Positions 46,464-58,844 of a stretch of DNA of 64,000 nucleotides are shown here, piece after piece. Position 1 is the first letter of the stretch; the number at the start of each line of letters is the position of its first letter. A model generated the notes under the pieces. It did no database searches, was not told where the DNA came from, and saw only the letters and a program-made list of their open reading frames with translations. The position numbers and the translations under genes are program-made. Origin of the DNA: Rutstroemia sp. NJR-2017a BVV2 (Eukaryota; Ascomycota; Leotiomycetes; Helotiales; Rutstroemiaceae); contig NJPS01000058.1 in the NCBI GenBank assembly GCA_002946415.1, forward strand, positions 124,001 through 188,000, given 5' to 3'.

Positions 46464-49400
46464 TTGCCCCTGCCTCTCCCCAAAGGAAAATAAGAAAAAG
46501 ACATGAAAGAACAGAACAAGACACAAATGCTACTGTATACACAAGGACGGACGAGACAAGACGAGTATGGATGGTGCTAGGGAGTTTTATGTAAATGACT
46601 ATATCTTTTTTTTTCTTTTCATCTTGGAACAATCGGGGAATGCGATTTGATTGATGTATGTGTGGACACTTTGGCGACCAAATACCCTCAAGATGGATTC
46701 TTCGAGGAACTTCCCTTCCCCTGGTTTTTGATCTCACTCTCACTCACACCCACACTCACACTCACACTCACACTCTATCTCTCTCTTACTCTATCTTTCT
46801 ATCACTTTCTTTTCCTTGCTTTTTTTTATTTCATTCCGGTTCGGTTCTGCACGGCCGAGATATCATCTCCCTTTGGTATTCGGTGCAACTCGTTCTCCTA
46901 TCCGAATTTTACCCCCGGCTGGATGGAAGCGTTGGCTGGCTGGCTAGATGTCTGGTTTGGGGTGCGGTTTGGTTTGGTTTGGCATGGACAGACAACGTGA
47001 TGGGTCCGGGTACTGAGATATATATATGTGTGTGTGTTCACTTGTACTTGTATTATACGGCATCGGATCGGACTGGACTGGACTGGACTGGAATGTTAAT
47101 TTAAAGTGCAAAGGAGGGGTTATCGTTTCTTACCGTTCTAGATACCTGTCTATATATGCAGTAGCAAAAATATTATCTTTGTTGTAATCATTGGTTTTGA
47201 GGCTTTGTTTTTGTTTTTAGGGGGGAAGGGTGAGGCTTGTGAAGGGTGAGGTTTGTGAAGGGCGAGGTTTGGGGGGGAGGGGAGTGAGAAACGGAAGTGG
47301 ATGTGGGAATTGATGGACTGAGAACTTGGGACTTGGGTAAGGGGGGAGAGACTTTGATGGGGTGACTTGACGGTATATATAATATGTATATAAGAGTTGT
47401 CTATCTATCTGTTGACCTATTTATTCATCTATATTATATTCAATAGTATCATCGTAGCAATACCTACTCTACTCTACTCTACCTACCACCCCCAATGCAC
47501 TCACTCACTCACTCACTCACGCACTCACTTCAGATACATCGTAGCTTGATCTCGACCGATTCAATATTTTTTTTTCATTTTCTTATGGCCGGGCCGCGCC
47601 CCTCCCCCCCAAAGCTCTCAGATGTCCCAGGTAGGTGAATATGATATACTTATTCTTCTAGTAATGAAGCTTGGGATTCCCGGGCGTGAAACTTCTTTAG
47701 ATCTATGAGTGAAATCCTTGGTGATGGGTGATGGGTGATGGGTGATGGGTAGAGCAAGTCGGGAATTCGGGGCCGCTGCGAAAGGTGGGGGGTTGGGCGT
47801 GCGTACAGTCGAAGGCGGGTTCTGAGGATCCGACGGCGGGTGGGTGGCTGTTGTAGGACTGAAAGGAGAGGGAGGAGGTGAGGGGGGGGGAAGAGGGGAG
47901 TTGGGATGGGGCGATGGTGGTGGATGATGGATGATGATGTTTGGATGTTGGGTAAAGCTTTTGAGCGGCTGGAGGACGGAGGACGGAGCTTCCATGAGAT
48001 TGAGATTCGGATACTTGATCGTACTGTCTTGCTCCGTGAGTAGGCCAGTGAACTCACAGCTCCCGCCCAGAACTATTGGAAGCACGACAATGGCATCGCT
48101 GCATCAGCCTGGGTTCTTACTTGTTGGTAGACGGAGCCGCGGAGGGGCGTTGATGCAGTCATCGCCAAACAAAGGATCGAAGTTTGTTGCTTGCAGGTAG
48201 GTATGTCTTGTAAAGGCTTGTCAAGATAATACCTGGAGTAATGACTGATTTATTCTCGGCTATCATTTAAAAAGGGGTATGGGATTTTAAGTGCGGTTTT
48301 GCTCTGTATATTAAGTCTCCGAATTTCGCGCAGGCGGTCGCGAGGCTGCAGAGCATGTACTTGCCTCATCCTGGATGCTCTACTTAGAACACGGAGGAGG
48401 GAATGTGACAAGTATGCTACAGCTTCAGCGGATCGGGGGACAGGAATGTTGGAATAGCCGATATGAGAACTGTGAATCCGAGGATATAAGAACTATGGAT
48501 GCGAAGCTGCTTATGATTTTGTTGCAACCGACGAAAAGTTAGAGTCGATATGATATTTCGCTGTTCTTGCTCTGAAGAGAGTCGTCCATATGATGACTCA
48601 GGTATATAGTTGTATCCGTCAAAAGAAACACACTACATTATTGACACAGTACTAGTATAAACATAGTGGTTATCAGCCAGCTCTGAGACTTCTTCTAGCA
48701 TGCTGTACTGAAACTAGGCATAGATAGCTAACTTTCTCTTCCTCTTCTTCTTCTGAATATCAAAATCAATTGATGCAGACCAAGAAACATACTCAGAGAC
48801 ATCTTGACTCCAAATACAGGATGGACAGTTGAGCGGCGACTCGTTCCATACGGATGAGTCTTTCCCAGCGCACTTGGAGTCTAGACTCGAGATGTGTCCA
48901 ACGAGGCTACGGAATGGGTACCCAGGGGGAGTTTTCTGGTTCTTCAATCCACCCATGGCTTGCTGCCTATTGAGCACCTTCACCCCACCCACAATCTACC
49001 CAACGGATACCCAATTACCCAACCATGCGGCCCCCAACCTGGCGGGTACCCTACCTACCCGTCGGGTAGGTTCACAGCCTGTCTCCAACATGGGAATGCA
49101 CTGCTCGAAGGTGGTGTAGATAGCAAGGCTCCGTTGGATCCCGCATACTTCCTGTGGCACAGCATATCATCTGACATTGATATTGCAGTGCTTTTCGGAG
49201 TCGGTGTCCTAAATAAGAAGGCACGGTCGCAAATCTCAAGCACAAACTTGGAGATAATACGCCATCGGCTCGTTGGTAGCGAAAGGTAGAATGGTGAGGC
49301 AGAATCCGTCATGTGCATTTGATTTGCAACAGTTGGTGAATTATTGCAGGGGGGGTTGCTATGGCTGATTGGTTGATGTTTGCTTGTTTGAAGAGGCTGT

Positions 49401-49720
49401 GTTTCTGTGTGTGGTCCGGATGCATGCGTGTGGTGTGGGGTGGTAAGCTGCCATCATGCGTAAATGGCCCCCAATTTCAAACACGTCTTGTTCAGGATGT
49501 CTTGATAAGGGCCACCTTTCCCGCTTTTTGAAGGCCATTTTGTTAAGACCCTCTGTTCGACATCACTTATATCGTCATCCAGTCCCTCAGCATCATCATC
49601 AAAGAACTGGACCTCCAAGTCGTCAATACTACCCCATACACCACTTCATTGCACACCAAACATATATTCCTACATCCACACCAAACCTACTTATTTGGTG
49701 CACTCCTCACCCATCACACC
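46464..49720. other. 3.3-kb gene-poor region with microsatellites
   Basis: Contains CACACT repeats (about 46737-46775), GACTG repeats (about 47070-47090), CTCACT repeats (about 47495-47530) and a cluster of GGGTACCC/TACCC words with a perfect short hairpin (48916-49071). No frame with protein character was recognised. Confidence 0.5.
49053..49071. repeat. Perfect inverted repeat ACCTACCC / GGGTAGGT
   Basis: Eight-base arms with a 3-base GTC loop, inside a 160-bp cluster of GGGTACCC and TACCC words. Confidence 0.8.
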
Positions 49721-49951
49721 ATGTGCAGAAAAGTCCGTACAGACCACAGATGCAAAGGCTGCGCTAGACATCGCTATTACGGCTACTGGAAAGTAGAGCA
49801 GTCTTGCGAGTACTTTAGTCGAGCGGAGAGGAAATGCAAAGCGGGGCGTACCCACGCTCGCCAGAATAATGTCAGCAATGGGCTTTGTGAGCAGTGCACT
49901 TATAACGCGGGAAGGGATGCGAATAAGAAGTTTGATGAGATTCGTAATTGA
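49721..49951 (+). CDS. Possible small Cys-rich protein
   Basis: 76-aa frame starting MCRKVRTDHRCKGC, chosen from the internal ATG at 49721 because upstream codons of the longer frame look non-coding. It has seven cysteines, including CxxC pairs at residues 11-14 and 56-59, and is strongly basic, with no signal peptide. Small cytosolic Cys-rich proteins starting MC-x(2)-V are common lineage-specific genes in filamentous fungi, so I list it with low confidence. Metal binding is only suggested by the CxxC pairs. Confidence 0.4.
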   Translation: MCRKVRTDHRCKGCARHRYYGYWKVEQSCEYFSRAERKCKAGRTHARQNNVSNGLCEQCTYNAGRDANKKFDEIRN

Positions 49952-51024
49952 TTGTTGTCGACGGGACTGGTTTGTTGTTGCGGAGAAGTTCATGTCGGGT
50001 TGAGGTTGAAGCGTGGGGGGGCTTTGGGATATGGCGGGGTCGTGGAAGGTTGGCGGCGAGCAGGGATATATATGGGTGTGGAGTCTAGAGTTGACTGTTT
50101 GACATTCTTCTGGGATTTTCACTTATTTTCTTCGGGTGGTTCTATATTCTATCTATTGGGCCCTTTCGAAATCCTCCATCATCGGCATATTGCTCCCGCT
50201 TTGTTATCGCTTTGAGGTACTCTTTTGGTATCTCCGTACCAGGAAATCTAGGCGGGACGATACGACAAAGTGAGCTATTGTTCTCCACGAATTCTGGAAC
50301 AAAACCAACCCTGAAAAATGGATGGTCTCGAGAGTCAAGATATCAAGAAGGGATAGCCGTCGTTGGCTTTCTCACACACGCCTTGAAACGACATAGTCAA
50401 AAAGACTCGTCTTTATATCAAGCACTTCTCGGGGATAGCCACGAAATCGATTATGCGCAGCCTGTATTCAGGCAGACTGTTTGGTCGGTAGAACCTCACG
50501 GTAGCAACTGGTGCCTTAGCTGGGGGGACGAATTTAAGCTACTTGACTTCTGGTGGAAAGGTGTTTGCTAAACGCTCGCACTCACCATGCCAAGCCCAAG
50601 AAACAAGACTCAAGGAGAATGGATAGAGTGGGCGGAAGCTTGCACCGTTCAGATGGTACATGCAGGAGGTGATGATCTGAGCCGTAGATTGAATGATGTC
50701 CGAGATTGAGTGGTTGGTTCATGGTCTGTGGTGATTGGAGGGAGAGTAGAATAGCTGTTGAGTTCGTTGTTGTATTGATTTATCTAGTATGTCAGATAGT
50801 CATAGGAGGAAGCAATCTAGCCATTTGCTCCTTTAGTTAGATGCTCAGAGTAATGCGAATAGCAAATCACATCATCATTCGCAAGCATACCCTTCTTGCA
50901 ATAAACCCTTTCTTTCTCTGTACTAGAACTCCTTGACATAGTTAAATATCTTGCCCCAAGACATCACTCAATCTTGCCTCTTGAGATATTCATCTTCCTC
51001 GACCGACCACCCCTTCCTCCCTAT
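49952..51024. other. Intergenic region, nothing recognised
   Basis: 1.07 kb downstream of the small Cys-rich frame. A plus-strand frame at 50212-50571 (119 codons) lacks motifs and starts in untypical context; I do not call it. Confidence 0.45.
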
Positions 51025-52002
51025 TTAACTCGCATCAACCCTATCTAGCACCCTCCTTAAACCTCTCACCTCATCCTCACAAATCTCTTCCCCCTCCCCA
51101 ACCACTGCACTACTATGAAACCACTCTGCCCCCGTCCTCTCCCTCAATTCTCCCACCATCGCACTCCTCACCCCTCCCCCAACAATAATATCAATCCTCC
51201 CCTTCGCCCTCTCCACCAATCTCCTGACAACATCCGCTCCCTCCATCGCCGTGCTCCCACCGCCCGACGTTAGAACAGCCGTAAAGCCAAGTATTATAAG
51301 CTTGATACACACTATCAGTAATGTTCTCCCACACAGCAGCAGAATAAGACATCATCGATCTCTCGACCGACCCCTCCAAAGAAAAAGAAAAAAGAGACAT
51401 ACAATATCCAACTCCGCTTCCATATCCTCCACCGCAATCCGATCAAACGCTCGGTGGAATGTACATCTACGACCCATACCCTGTGACTTCTCATCACCCC
51501 CATCATCACCCCCATCATCACCAGCAGCGATTGTAGTAGATCTACACAACCTAACCAACTCCCCACACCTCTCTTCATCAACCCGCAACTTCCCCGTCTG
51601 CGCATCTCTCGTCAAAATCCCAAACACAAAACCCTCTCCCCCAACACGCTTAAATTGCGAAATCTGTTCACGCATGACTGCGTACTCGCTTTTTGGGACG
51701 GTGAAATCGGTAGAAGCATTGGAGCTGGGTCGGATCATTATATTGATTTGAACGAGGGGGTTCGCTTCAGTACTTTGGTTTACTTCATGGGTTTGCTTAT
51801 TGGGAGACTGGTCCCCAGGGGAGGAAACATATCCATCTTTCTGTAACTGATCCTTGAGTTTGATGAAGCCGTTGAGTTCGGGGGTTAGGCCGTCGGCACT
51901 TTTGTCTTTGCATAGTTCGATGCGGTGGGCGCCGGCGTGGGCGGCGAGGAGGGCGGAGGATGGGGTGAAGGCTGCGATTTCGAGGTGGGGTGGAGGGGCC
52001 AT
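51025..52002 (-). CDS. CutC-family protein
   Basis: TIM-barrel protein of the CutC family (historically linked to copper homeostasis in bacteria; eukaryotic role unsettled). Exons 52002..51403 and 51300..51025 (intron donor GTATGT) give 291 aa. Family segments visible: N-terminal LEIAAFTPSSALLAAHAGAH followed by RIELC; NIMIRP; TFHRAFDRI; and ILGFTAVLTSGGG ... GRIDIIVGGGVR, closing with GAEWFHSSAV. All are the usual barrel strands and phosphate-binding-like turns. Insertions rich in Gln/Asn and a GDDGGDDGGDE acidic loop lengthen it relative to bacterial CutC. An in-frame ATG at 52095 would add 31 residues without family similarity, so the downstream ATG is preferred. Confidence 0.92.
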
Positions 52003-54352
52003 GGGGAACTGATCTGGATGAGGTTTCTGGGAGGATAATGTGGAGATGAAGGGCGAGGTGGGGAGTTGAGTCCACGGGGTATGGGGTATGGCCACGGGGT
52101 ATACACGGGGAAAGAGGCGAGTGAATGGTCGATGGGCCGTGGGGTGACCACAATGATTACCTCAAGCTCCTCTATAACCCTTTTTCCTCTGAAGTCACGT
52201 CCTACAAGGGTTTTCACACTGGTTTGGACATACCAGGCTCAGGTAAGAATGCTCAATGTCTACCTCTATGAAAATCAAGCAGGGTCCGAGATAAGTTTCG
52301 ATGACTAGGGAGATGCCAGTCTTAGCTATGTACGAGCTCTATCATATCCGTGCTGACGACCATTGCTGTCACGAATTTCGCAAGATCCATTGTTATTCCC
52401 TTTGCTCTGGACGATGCTGCTGAGATCTCGTAGTTTTGATGGACACAGCAATCAGCAAAATAGCCGCAGAATTGAATTTTCGCGTATTTATCAGAACGAC
52501 CGGCGTATATCCAGTTCGGCTAAAATAGCCGCAGCACAAATGGAAAGAACCGGGGAGCCCCTTCGATCCACAGATCTATCATCATATCAACGCAAGGCAA
52601 GACTGTGCATTTCTTTGATTTGAGCAGGGAACTTATTAAACTCTACGGACAAGGAGGATCCCAATCTTTATCAAATGGAGACGATGAAGGCTGCTGTTCT
52701 TTTACGAAAACGCGATGTTGAAGCTCGCGGCTACGCCACTTCACCACGACAAGTTAAATGCTCTGCATCATAGCAATACCTCTCCAGACGACTACTCTTC
52801 GACGAATACGCAGAGTCCAACTTCTCGTCCATCGGCGGATCACCGGAGCGACTGACGCAAATATATTGGGACGACGATGGTCTCGCACCCCAGCAAACAA
52901 CGGTTCGGGTGGCATCTTCTGTTTGTCTTCACGGAGGTATAATATACTTGGCGCAAGGAGCATATCACCAACTCACGTACGGTTGACGCGAGCGGTCATT
53001 AACATTATTCTTGACCACATTGTGGTTCGGAGCCATGTCTCTGGGCAGTGGTAGGACCCAGGATTCCCCTCAATCCCCACATTTGATAATCAAGACTTTG
53101 GGTTGTGAGAAGTGGCAGAGTACTACATCAAAACGGTCGCACTAGAAGGTTGATGTGAATATGCCATACCTATTGAGTCCATGACATGCTTGAACTCCAA
53201 ACTCACATATCAATCGACGACTTTGGTATCCCTGTTATCTGAATGATCAGGAACCAGCGTCGCAGTATTGCAGCGAGCAGATTTACTTTTCTTTCGATTG
53301 TTTCGCTAGGTAGCATTCTGGCTACTAATGCTTGTCCGTTACTGGACTCTACCTTTTTTCTCGAGCGAAATCTCACCTACCAAGCGTCGAGCTATCACCA
53401 TGGTCATGTTCGAGCGCCCTTCAGTGTCGTCTATTGTGCTCTCCCGGACATTCTCTTTCAAGTCTTGACACTACTAGTACATATCATTGATGGCTTATGC
53501 GATGGGATATGAGCGAAACTGGCCGGTATCATCGGATTGATGCTGCTTTCATCACTGGAAGCCACCTACGATCATGGTTCTGAGGCTCTAACGAACGTAC
53601 ATCTTCTGCGGTCAGCATACTATGTATCTCCGCGCCGGATTTTGCAATCTGGTTGTCCATCAAGCATCCGGCGGCACATCTTACGACGCGTACTTGATTT
53701 ACTGCAGAGCCCTGCGTTGCACTCTCAGAATCATATTATGGCGGAGGAAGCTCAATCGAGGAGCGCGCTCCTCCGAGCACCAGGGCCGAGTCTACCTTCT
53801 AGGCTCAGCATTGACTGCACGCCCCTCGCCTTCATTTTACTGGCAATATTTGCGTTTTATGCATCGTAGATAGAACTTGCATGCTATGTGTGACCTCGAA
53901 ACTGTAAACATTGTCTGGTATCGATATATGGAAGGATATGACTACGGTACCATTGAATTGGAGCCAAGATATCCTTCCACTATATTTCATGGGATAAATA
54001 ACGAGTGTAATTTCTTTCCCACCAACACAGCTGGACTCGCGACAATCCCCGGGTTAGTACACTACAGCATCGACTCTTTCCGGCAATCACCTCACCTCGA
54101 CTCGACACAACACCCATCAAAGCGGTAAGTTATACAAACAAAAGGTAATGTAACACAAGCCTTCACAATTATTCTATTCATCTTTACTTCTGGTTCTTGC
54201 ACCGCAATACTCCTTCAAAGTTTGTTAACATTTTCAATCGGGGCTCTTTCTGTGTCGCATTGTACGGCTCATGCCAATCCGTCGACCCAAATTTCTCGCT
54301 AAGCCTAAAGAAGCGCGCCACTTTAGCAAAATCATCGACACTGCTCTCAATT
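52003..54352. other. 2.35-kb intergenic region, no gene called
   Basis: Separates the CutC gene (minus) from the CTK1-like gene (plus). Plus-strand frames at 53243-53512 and 53537-53869 (89 and 110 codons) were examined; they show no motifs, and no splice sites join them to a convincing protein. Confidence 0.5.
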
Positions 54353-57300
54353 ATGCTGTCAACTACACCACCAAAAGATCACCTTGCTGCTCGAGATGCG
54401 ATCGCGCTCGAGATGAAAGACAGCTGGAGCCCCGGTGACGATCGCAGAGATAGAGGTAGAGTAGACCGAGGAGTTATTGAAAGACGACCGAGGAGGTCGA
54501 GGTCTCCCACGTCACGTCGATCGGAAAACGACAGAATATCAAATCCACGAGATCGCAGCCCCGACAACTCGAGACCTTCTCAAGATACCGAGAGGCGAGA
54601 GCGCAGCTCGGATCGCAGAAGACAGTCATCTCCTCGGCCAGGAAAGGAATCTCAGGACGAGGTGTTGAAGCGCAATCAGGGAAGGGAACTATTGCTCGAT
54701 ACGCGAGGCTCTGATACGGTCAAAAGTAGCAAAAACCAGTCCCCTCAGTTGACAAAACGGCGAAAGAGTCGAAGTCCTTCACCGAGTCGCAACCAGCAAA
54801 AGAAAGCCCGCCGGAACTCTTCTCGTAGTCCTGCACGGCACGGCGGACACTCTAAACCATTATCGCGAAGAGATAGGAAGCGACGGGGTCGGTCCACATC
54901 ACCACATCGTAACCGTCAAAACGATAATAGAGGAGGCCAGCGGGAAGAGGGGAATCCTAGAAACCGCAGAGATTTCGGGAAGGCAGACAGACGTGGCCGA
55001 TCTCCTGCTCCGAAGCGCGACAAATTTGATGACACTCGAAATACGTCTCCCTTGAACTACGACGACCCTCCGGCAAATCGTGCTCGATCACCATCGAAAC
55101 ATATTGGATTGGAACGAGAAGAAATCGATAAGCCAGTAGCCGAGTCAGACACACACATCGAGAAAAAAGAGGATTTGTCCCCGTATCCAAGCCGTCGGTC
55201 TCCAGTGGGAGATCGCTTCGACCCTCCAACTCGCGCTCGTCAGCCATCGCCTCGTGCACCAAAGGGGCCCAAAGGTAATCGTAGGAACTCTCCAAGAAGG
55301 GAAAGACGTGATAGGCGAGGACGGCGAGACGAATATCGTCCGGAAAACAAATCCAAACCTGGCCGGCCATCGACAGCAGCATCTGGAGCAAACAGCATTG
55401 AAGTGAAATCCGATAAAATGGCTAATAGGGGTTTCTTTGGGAATCAGCAAGGTTACAACCCAAATCAGCAGATGCAAGCTGCGTTTCCCTTGAAACCACA
55501 ATTCAATCAAGCTCCTCAAGGTCCTGCCCAGGCTGACCCTCGGCAATTTTCGCAATCTCCCCAACATGGAATGACACCAAATTCATATCATGGCTCGCCT
55601 CAAGCTCAATCTCCATATTCTTCTGGCCGTGGCAATTGGAACGGCCAACAGCAACAATTTTCACCTAATTCGTAAGATATCTCGCGTCGCACATGTGATC
55701 ATCGCTAATAAGATATTTAGGCAATACCAGCAAAATTATCAACAGCCAGGATATTCTCCTCCTACTGGGCCACAGAGTCAATTCATTCACAACCAAGCAC
55801 AATCTCCTCCATTCCAACAACAACCGCCTACAGGTCCAATGAACAATAACTTCCGCGCTAATCAGCGAGCATTCAGGGGCAACAATAACTTCAATGCTCG
55901 CGGTGGCCGATCTGATCCTCGCGCAGGTCGAGGAAACCAGTTCAACAACAACTGGAATCCCGCCACTGGGCCCAATCGCGGCCCGTTCAACAATTCTGGA
56001 AACGCCACGCCCCAGCATATGTCACCGCCGCAACAATATCCTCCTCAAAATCAACTCGACCCTAATACGGCACAGCCTCCTCAAGAAGAAGCTGGCGAAG
56101 ACCTGTTCCGACCTTCCAAAGATCTGCAGGTGGAAGATACCAGCAAAAAGACTGATGAAGAACAAATGCCACCACCTCCGAGAGCCCCACCTACTGGGCC
56201 GCAAAGTCAACAGAATGCGCAAAAGTTTAGCTTTGCCTTCAAGGGACCCGCGAAAGCAGCTGCTATACCTAAGCCCGAGATATCTCAGAAATTGAATGCT
56301 GCGCCAACGAAGAGAGAAGTACAGAACAGCCCTCGAGGCCCAGCAGCGTCACGACAGCCACCCACTGAGCCTGCATCTGCAAGGTCACAACATGCCTTCC
56401 GTGAACCGCCGCCGCCTGTCACTCGCAAAGTCAAAAAGATCATGCAGCGTCTGAAGGAAAAACCTCAGTTACCTCCCGACTATAGGGCGTCGGATTCTGT
56501 ATATTACCGGAAACCTGGCAATGAATCTGTGGTGGGTTCTGGAACTTATGGTAAGGTCTTCAAAGCGATCAACGTCTACACGAAGAACTTGGTTGCTCTG
56601 AAAAAGATACGTATGGAAGGTGAACGGGATGGGTTCCCGGTCACTGCGGTACGAGAGATAAAACTGCTTCAGTCGCTCAAGCATCCGAATATCGTCAATC
56701 TTCAAGAGGTTATGGTAGAGAAGAACGATTGCTTCATGGTATTCGAGTATCTTTCTCATGATCTTACTGGCTTACTCAATCATCCTTCTTTCAAACTAGA
56801 GGCTGCTCACAAGAAACATCTTGCAAAGCAACTTTTCGAAGGTCTCGATTACCTTCACCGCCGCGGTGTGCTGCATCGAGATATCAAGGCAGCAAATATT
56901 CTTGTCAGCGATGAAGGTCAACTGAAGCTGGCGGATTTTGGATTGGCTCGCTTTTACGCTAAAAGGAGACAGCTGGATTACACCAATCGCGTTATTACGA
57001 TTTGGTATCGTTCACCCGAACTTCTACTAGGCGAGACACAATACGGTCCGGCAGTCGATATCTGGAGTGCAGCGTGTGTACTTGTAGAAATCTTCACCCG
57101 ACATGCGATTTTCCCCGGTGATGGCGGCGAGATCAATCAGCTTGAAAAGATATACGCTATACTCGGCACACCAAATCGAAATGACTGGCCTGGTCTTGTC
57201 GATATGGCCTGGTTCGAACTTCTTCGGCCGTCCGCTAAACGCGCAAATGTCTTTGCGGAGAAATACAAAGAACGCGTTACACCGGCCGCGTTTGAGTTGC

Positions 57301-57807
57301 TGGAAGCTATGTTCCAGTATGATCCGGTTAAGAGACCTTCGGCTTCGGATGTTCTGGCACATCCGTACTTTATGACGGAGGAACCGATGCCGAGACAGGC
57401 TGTTGAGTATGTTTTCTTCTTTTTGCTTTTTACCCTTCCCTAGATTTTGTGGAATGGTTACTAACAACGCGAATAGACTTAAAGCTCTTCAAGGTGATTG
57501 GCACGAATTCGAATCGAAGGCGCTGAGGAAAGAAAATGAACGGAAGGATAAGGAGGCGAGGAGACAGGCTCAGAAAGAGAAAGAAAGGGAAAAGGAGAAA
57601 GAGAAAGAAAAGGAGAAGAAGAGGGGACCGGAAATGGATACTCAGTCAGATAGAGAACCCAAGAGAGTTATGACCTCGATGCCTCCACCGTCGTTGACGT
57701 CGTCAAATCTGCCCATGGACATGGCGTCATCACAACCGCAACCCCAGCCGCAACAGCAGCCATCACAGCTCCAGCAGGAAGTGCAGGTTGGGGATTCGAT
57801 GGGTTGA
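54353..57807 (+). CDS. CTK1/CDK12-type protein kinase with RS-rich N-terminus
   Basis: Cyclin-dependent kinase of the group that phosphorylates Ser2 of the RNA polymerase II C-terminal repeat. Exons 54353..55671, 55721..57406 and 57477..57807 give 1111 aa. Residues 1-330 are rich in Arg/Ser and RS/SP pairs, residues 360-600 in Gln/Asn/Pro. The kinase domain starts near residue 700: glycine loop GSGTYGKVFKA (about 712), the PVTAVRE helix equivalent to PSTAIRE, HRDIKAANIL, DFGLAR and the TIWYRSPELLLG activation-segment end. A C-terminal Glu/Lys coiled region (EKEREKEKEKEKEKK) and a Gln/Pro tail follow. PVTAVRE is close to the PITAIRE of CDK12/13. An in-frame ATG at 54197 would add 52 residues without character; the start at 54353 is a choice. 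Confidence 0.9.
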
Positions 57808-58844
57808 TGGGCGGGAGAAGAAGCATGTTAAAGGAGGATATAGAGATACAAGCATGAAAATGTAAGATTACTATGAAATGAGGGAGGCAGAGAGGGTTCT
57901 TATTAATATTTGACACGTTAATTGGCTTTTCTGGCGGAACATGGATGGAGGGTCTAGGATTGGGATGCGACAAGATGAGATGAGATGAGATGATGATGCG
58001 TGCATGAATGAAGGAGTCTTTTCTTTTGGAACTTCATGGGATGGGGGCTTGAGCGGGGATGATGATCTAGTCAGGGCGGGAGATGGATTGAAGATATCTT
58101 TGGGACGGAGAACGGAAATTGGAATGAGAATGAGGGGAGGATAGGTATAGGCATAGGCATAGGCATAGGCTTGAGGAGAGAAGATGAATAGGAGTGTCGT
58201 TGATGACGACGTGAAATCATACTTGATTATACTTCATTTTTTGCGTGTCTTGGGTGTGTTTCTTTCTTTCTTTTTGTGCGTTGTGTGGGTGGGTTGATGG
58301 AGGAATGGATGGATGGATGGATGGGTTGAGAATGAGGTATGTATCTATGCGTGCATGTTGGGAGGCGTGTATAATGGGGGAGGGCCGGGGGTTTGTAGAT
58401 GTGTAAAATTTTGGTAGGGGTTACACTGGGCACGAGAGAGTGAGCCCTGCATTATACGAGAGCGGATGGGGCTGAGAGAAAAGACAAGAGCAGGGCAGGG
58501 CAGGGTAGGACGAATAGTAATTGAGAGGAAGGGGTCTAAATATTAGGAGGGGAATATATCAATCAACATGTATCTGACTTTGGACTTTGAACTGCTCTTT
58601 GATTCTGCTTCATCCGTAACTTAATTGCTCTAAAATTCATAAAACTGTCCGTCTCCTGGGTGCATGTTTCGTTCGTCAATGCATGCTACTACTACATGCA
58701 GTACATAACCATATAATTCGACCATCAGTCCATTCGTCCAGCCCAACGCCGAATTTAAACACCAAAAGCCAACCACGCATGCATGCGCACAAGTCTTCCT
58801 TTTAACCAACCCCAATCATCCATCCCCCTCCATTCTTCCTCTTC
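57808..58844. other. Convergent intergenic region
   Basis: 1.04 kb between the 3' ends of the CTK1-like gene and MCM5. It has AGGCAT repeats (about 58147-58170), GGATGGAT repeats near 58300 and CAGGG repeats near 58493. No gene recognised. Confidence 0.5.

Noticed and set aside
50212..50571. 119-codon plus-strand frame
   Set aside because: Looks protein-like in places (several Trp), but there is no domain, start context or neighbouring exon to support it.
53243..53869. Two plus-strand frames of 89 and 110 codons
   Set aside because: I considered a decayed gene; no motif, no in-phase join and no similarity to a known family by eye.
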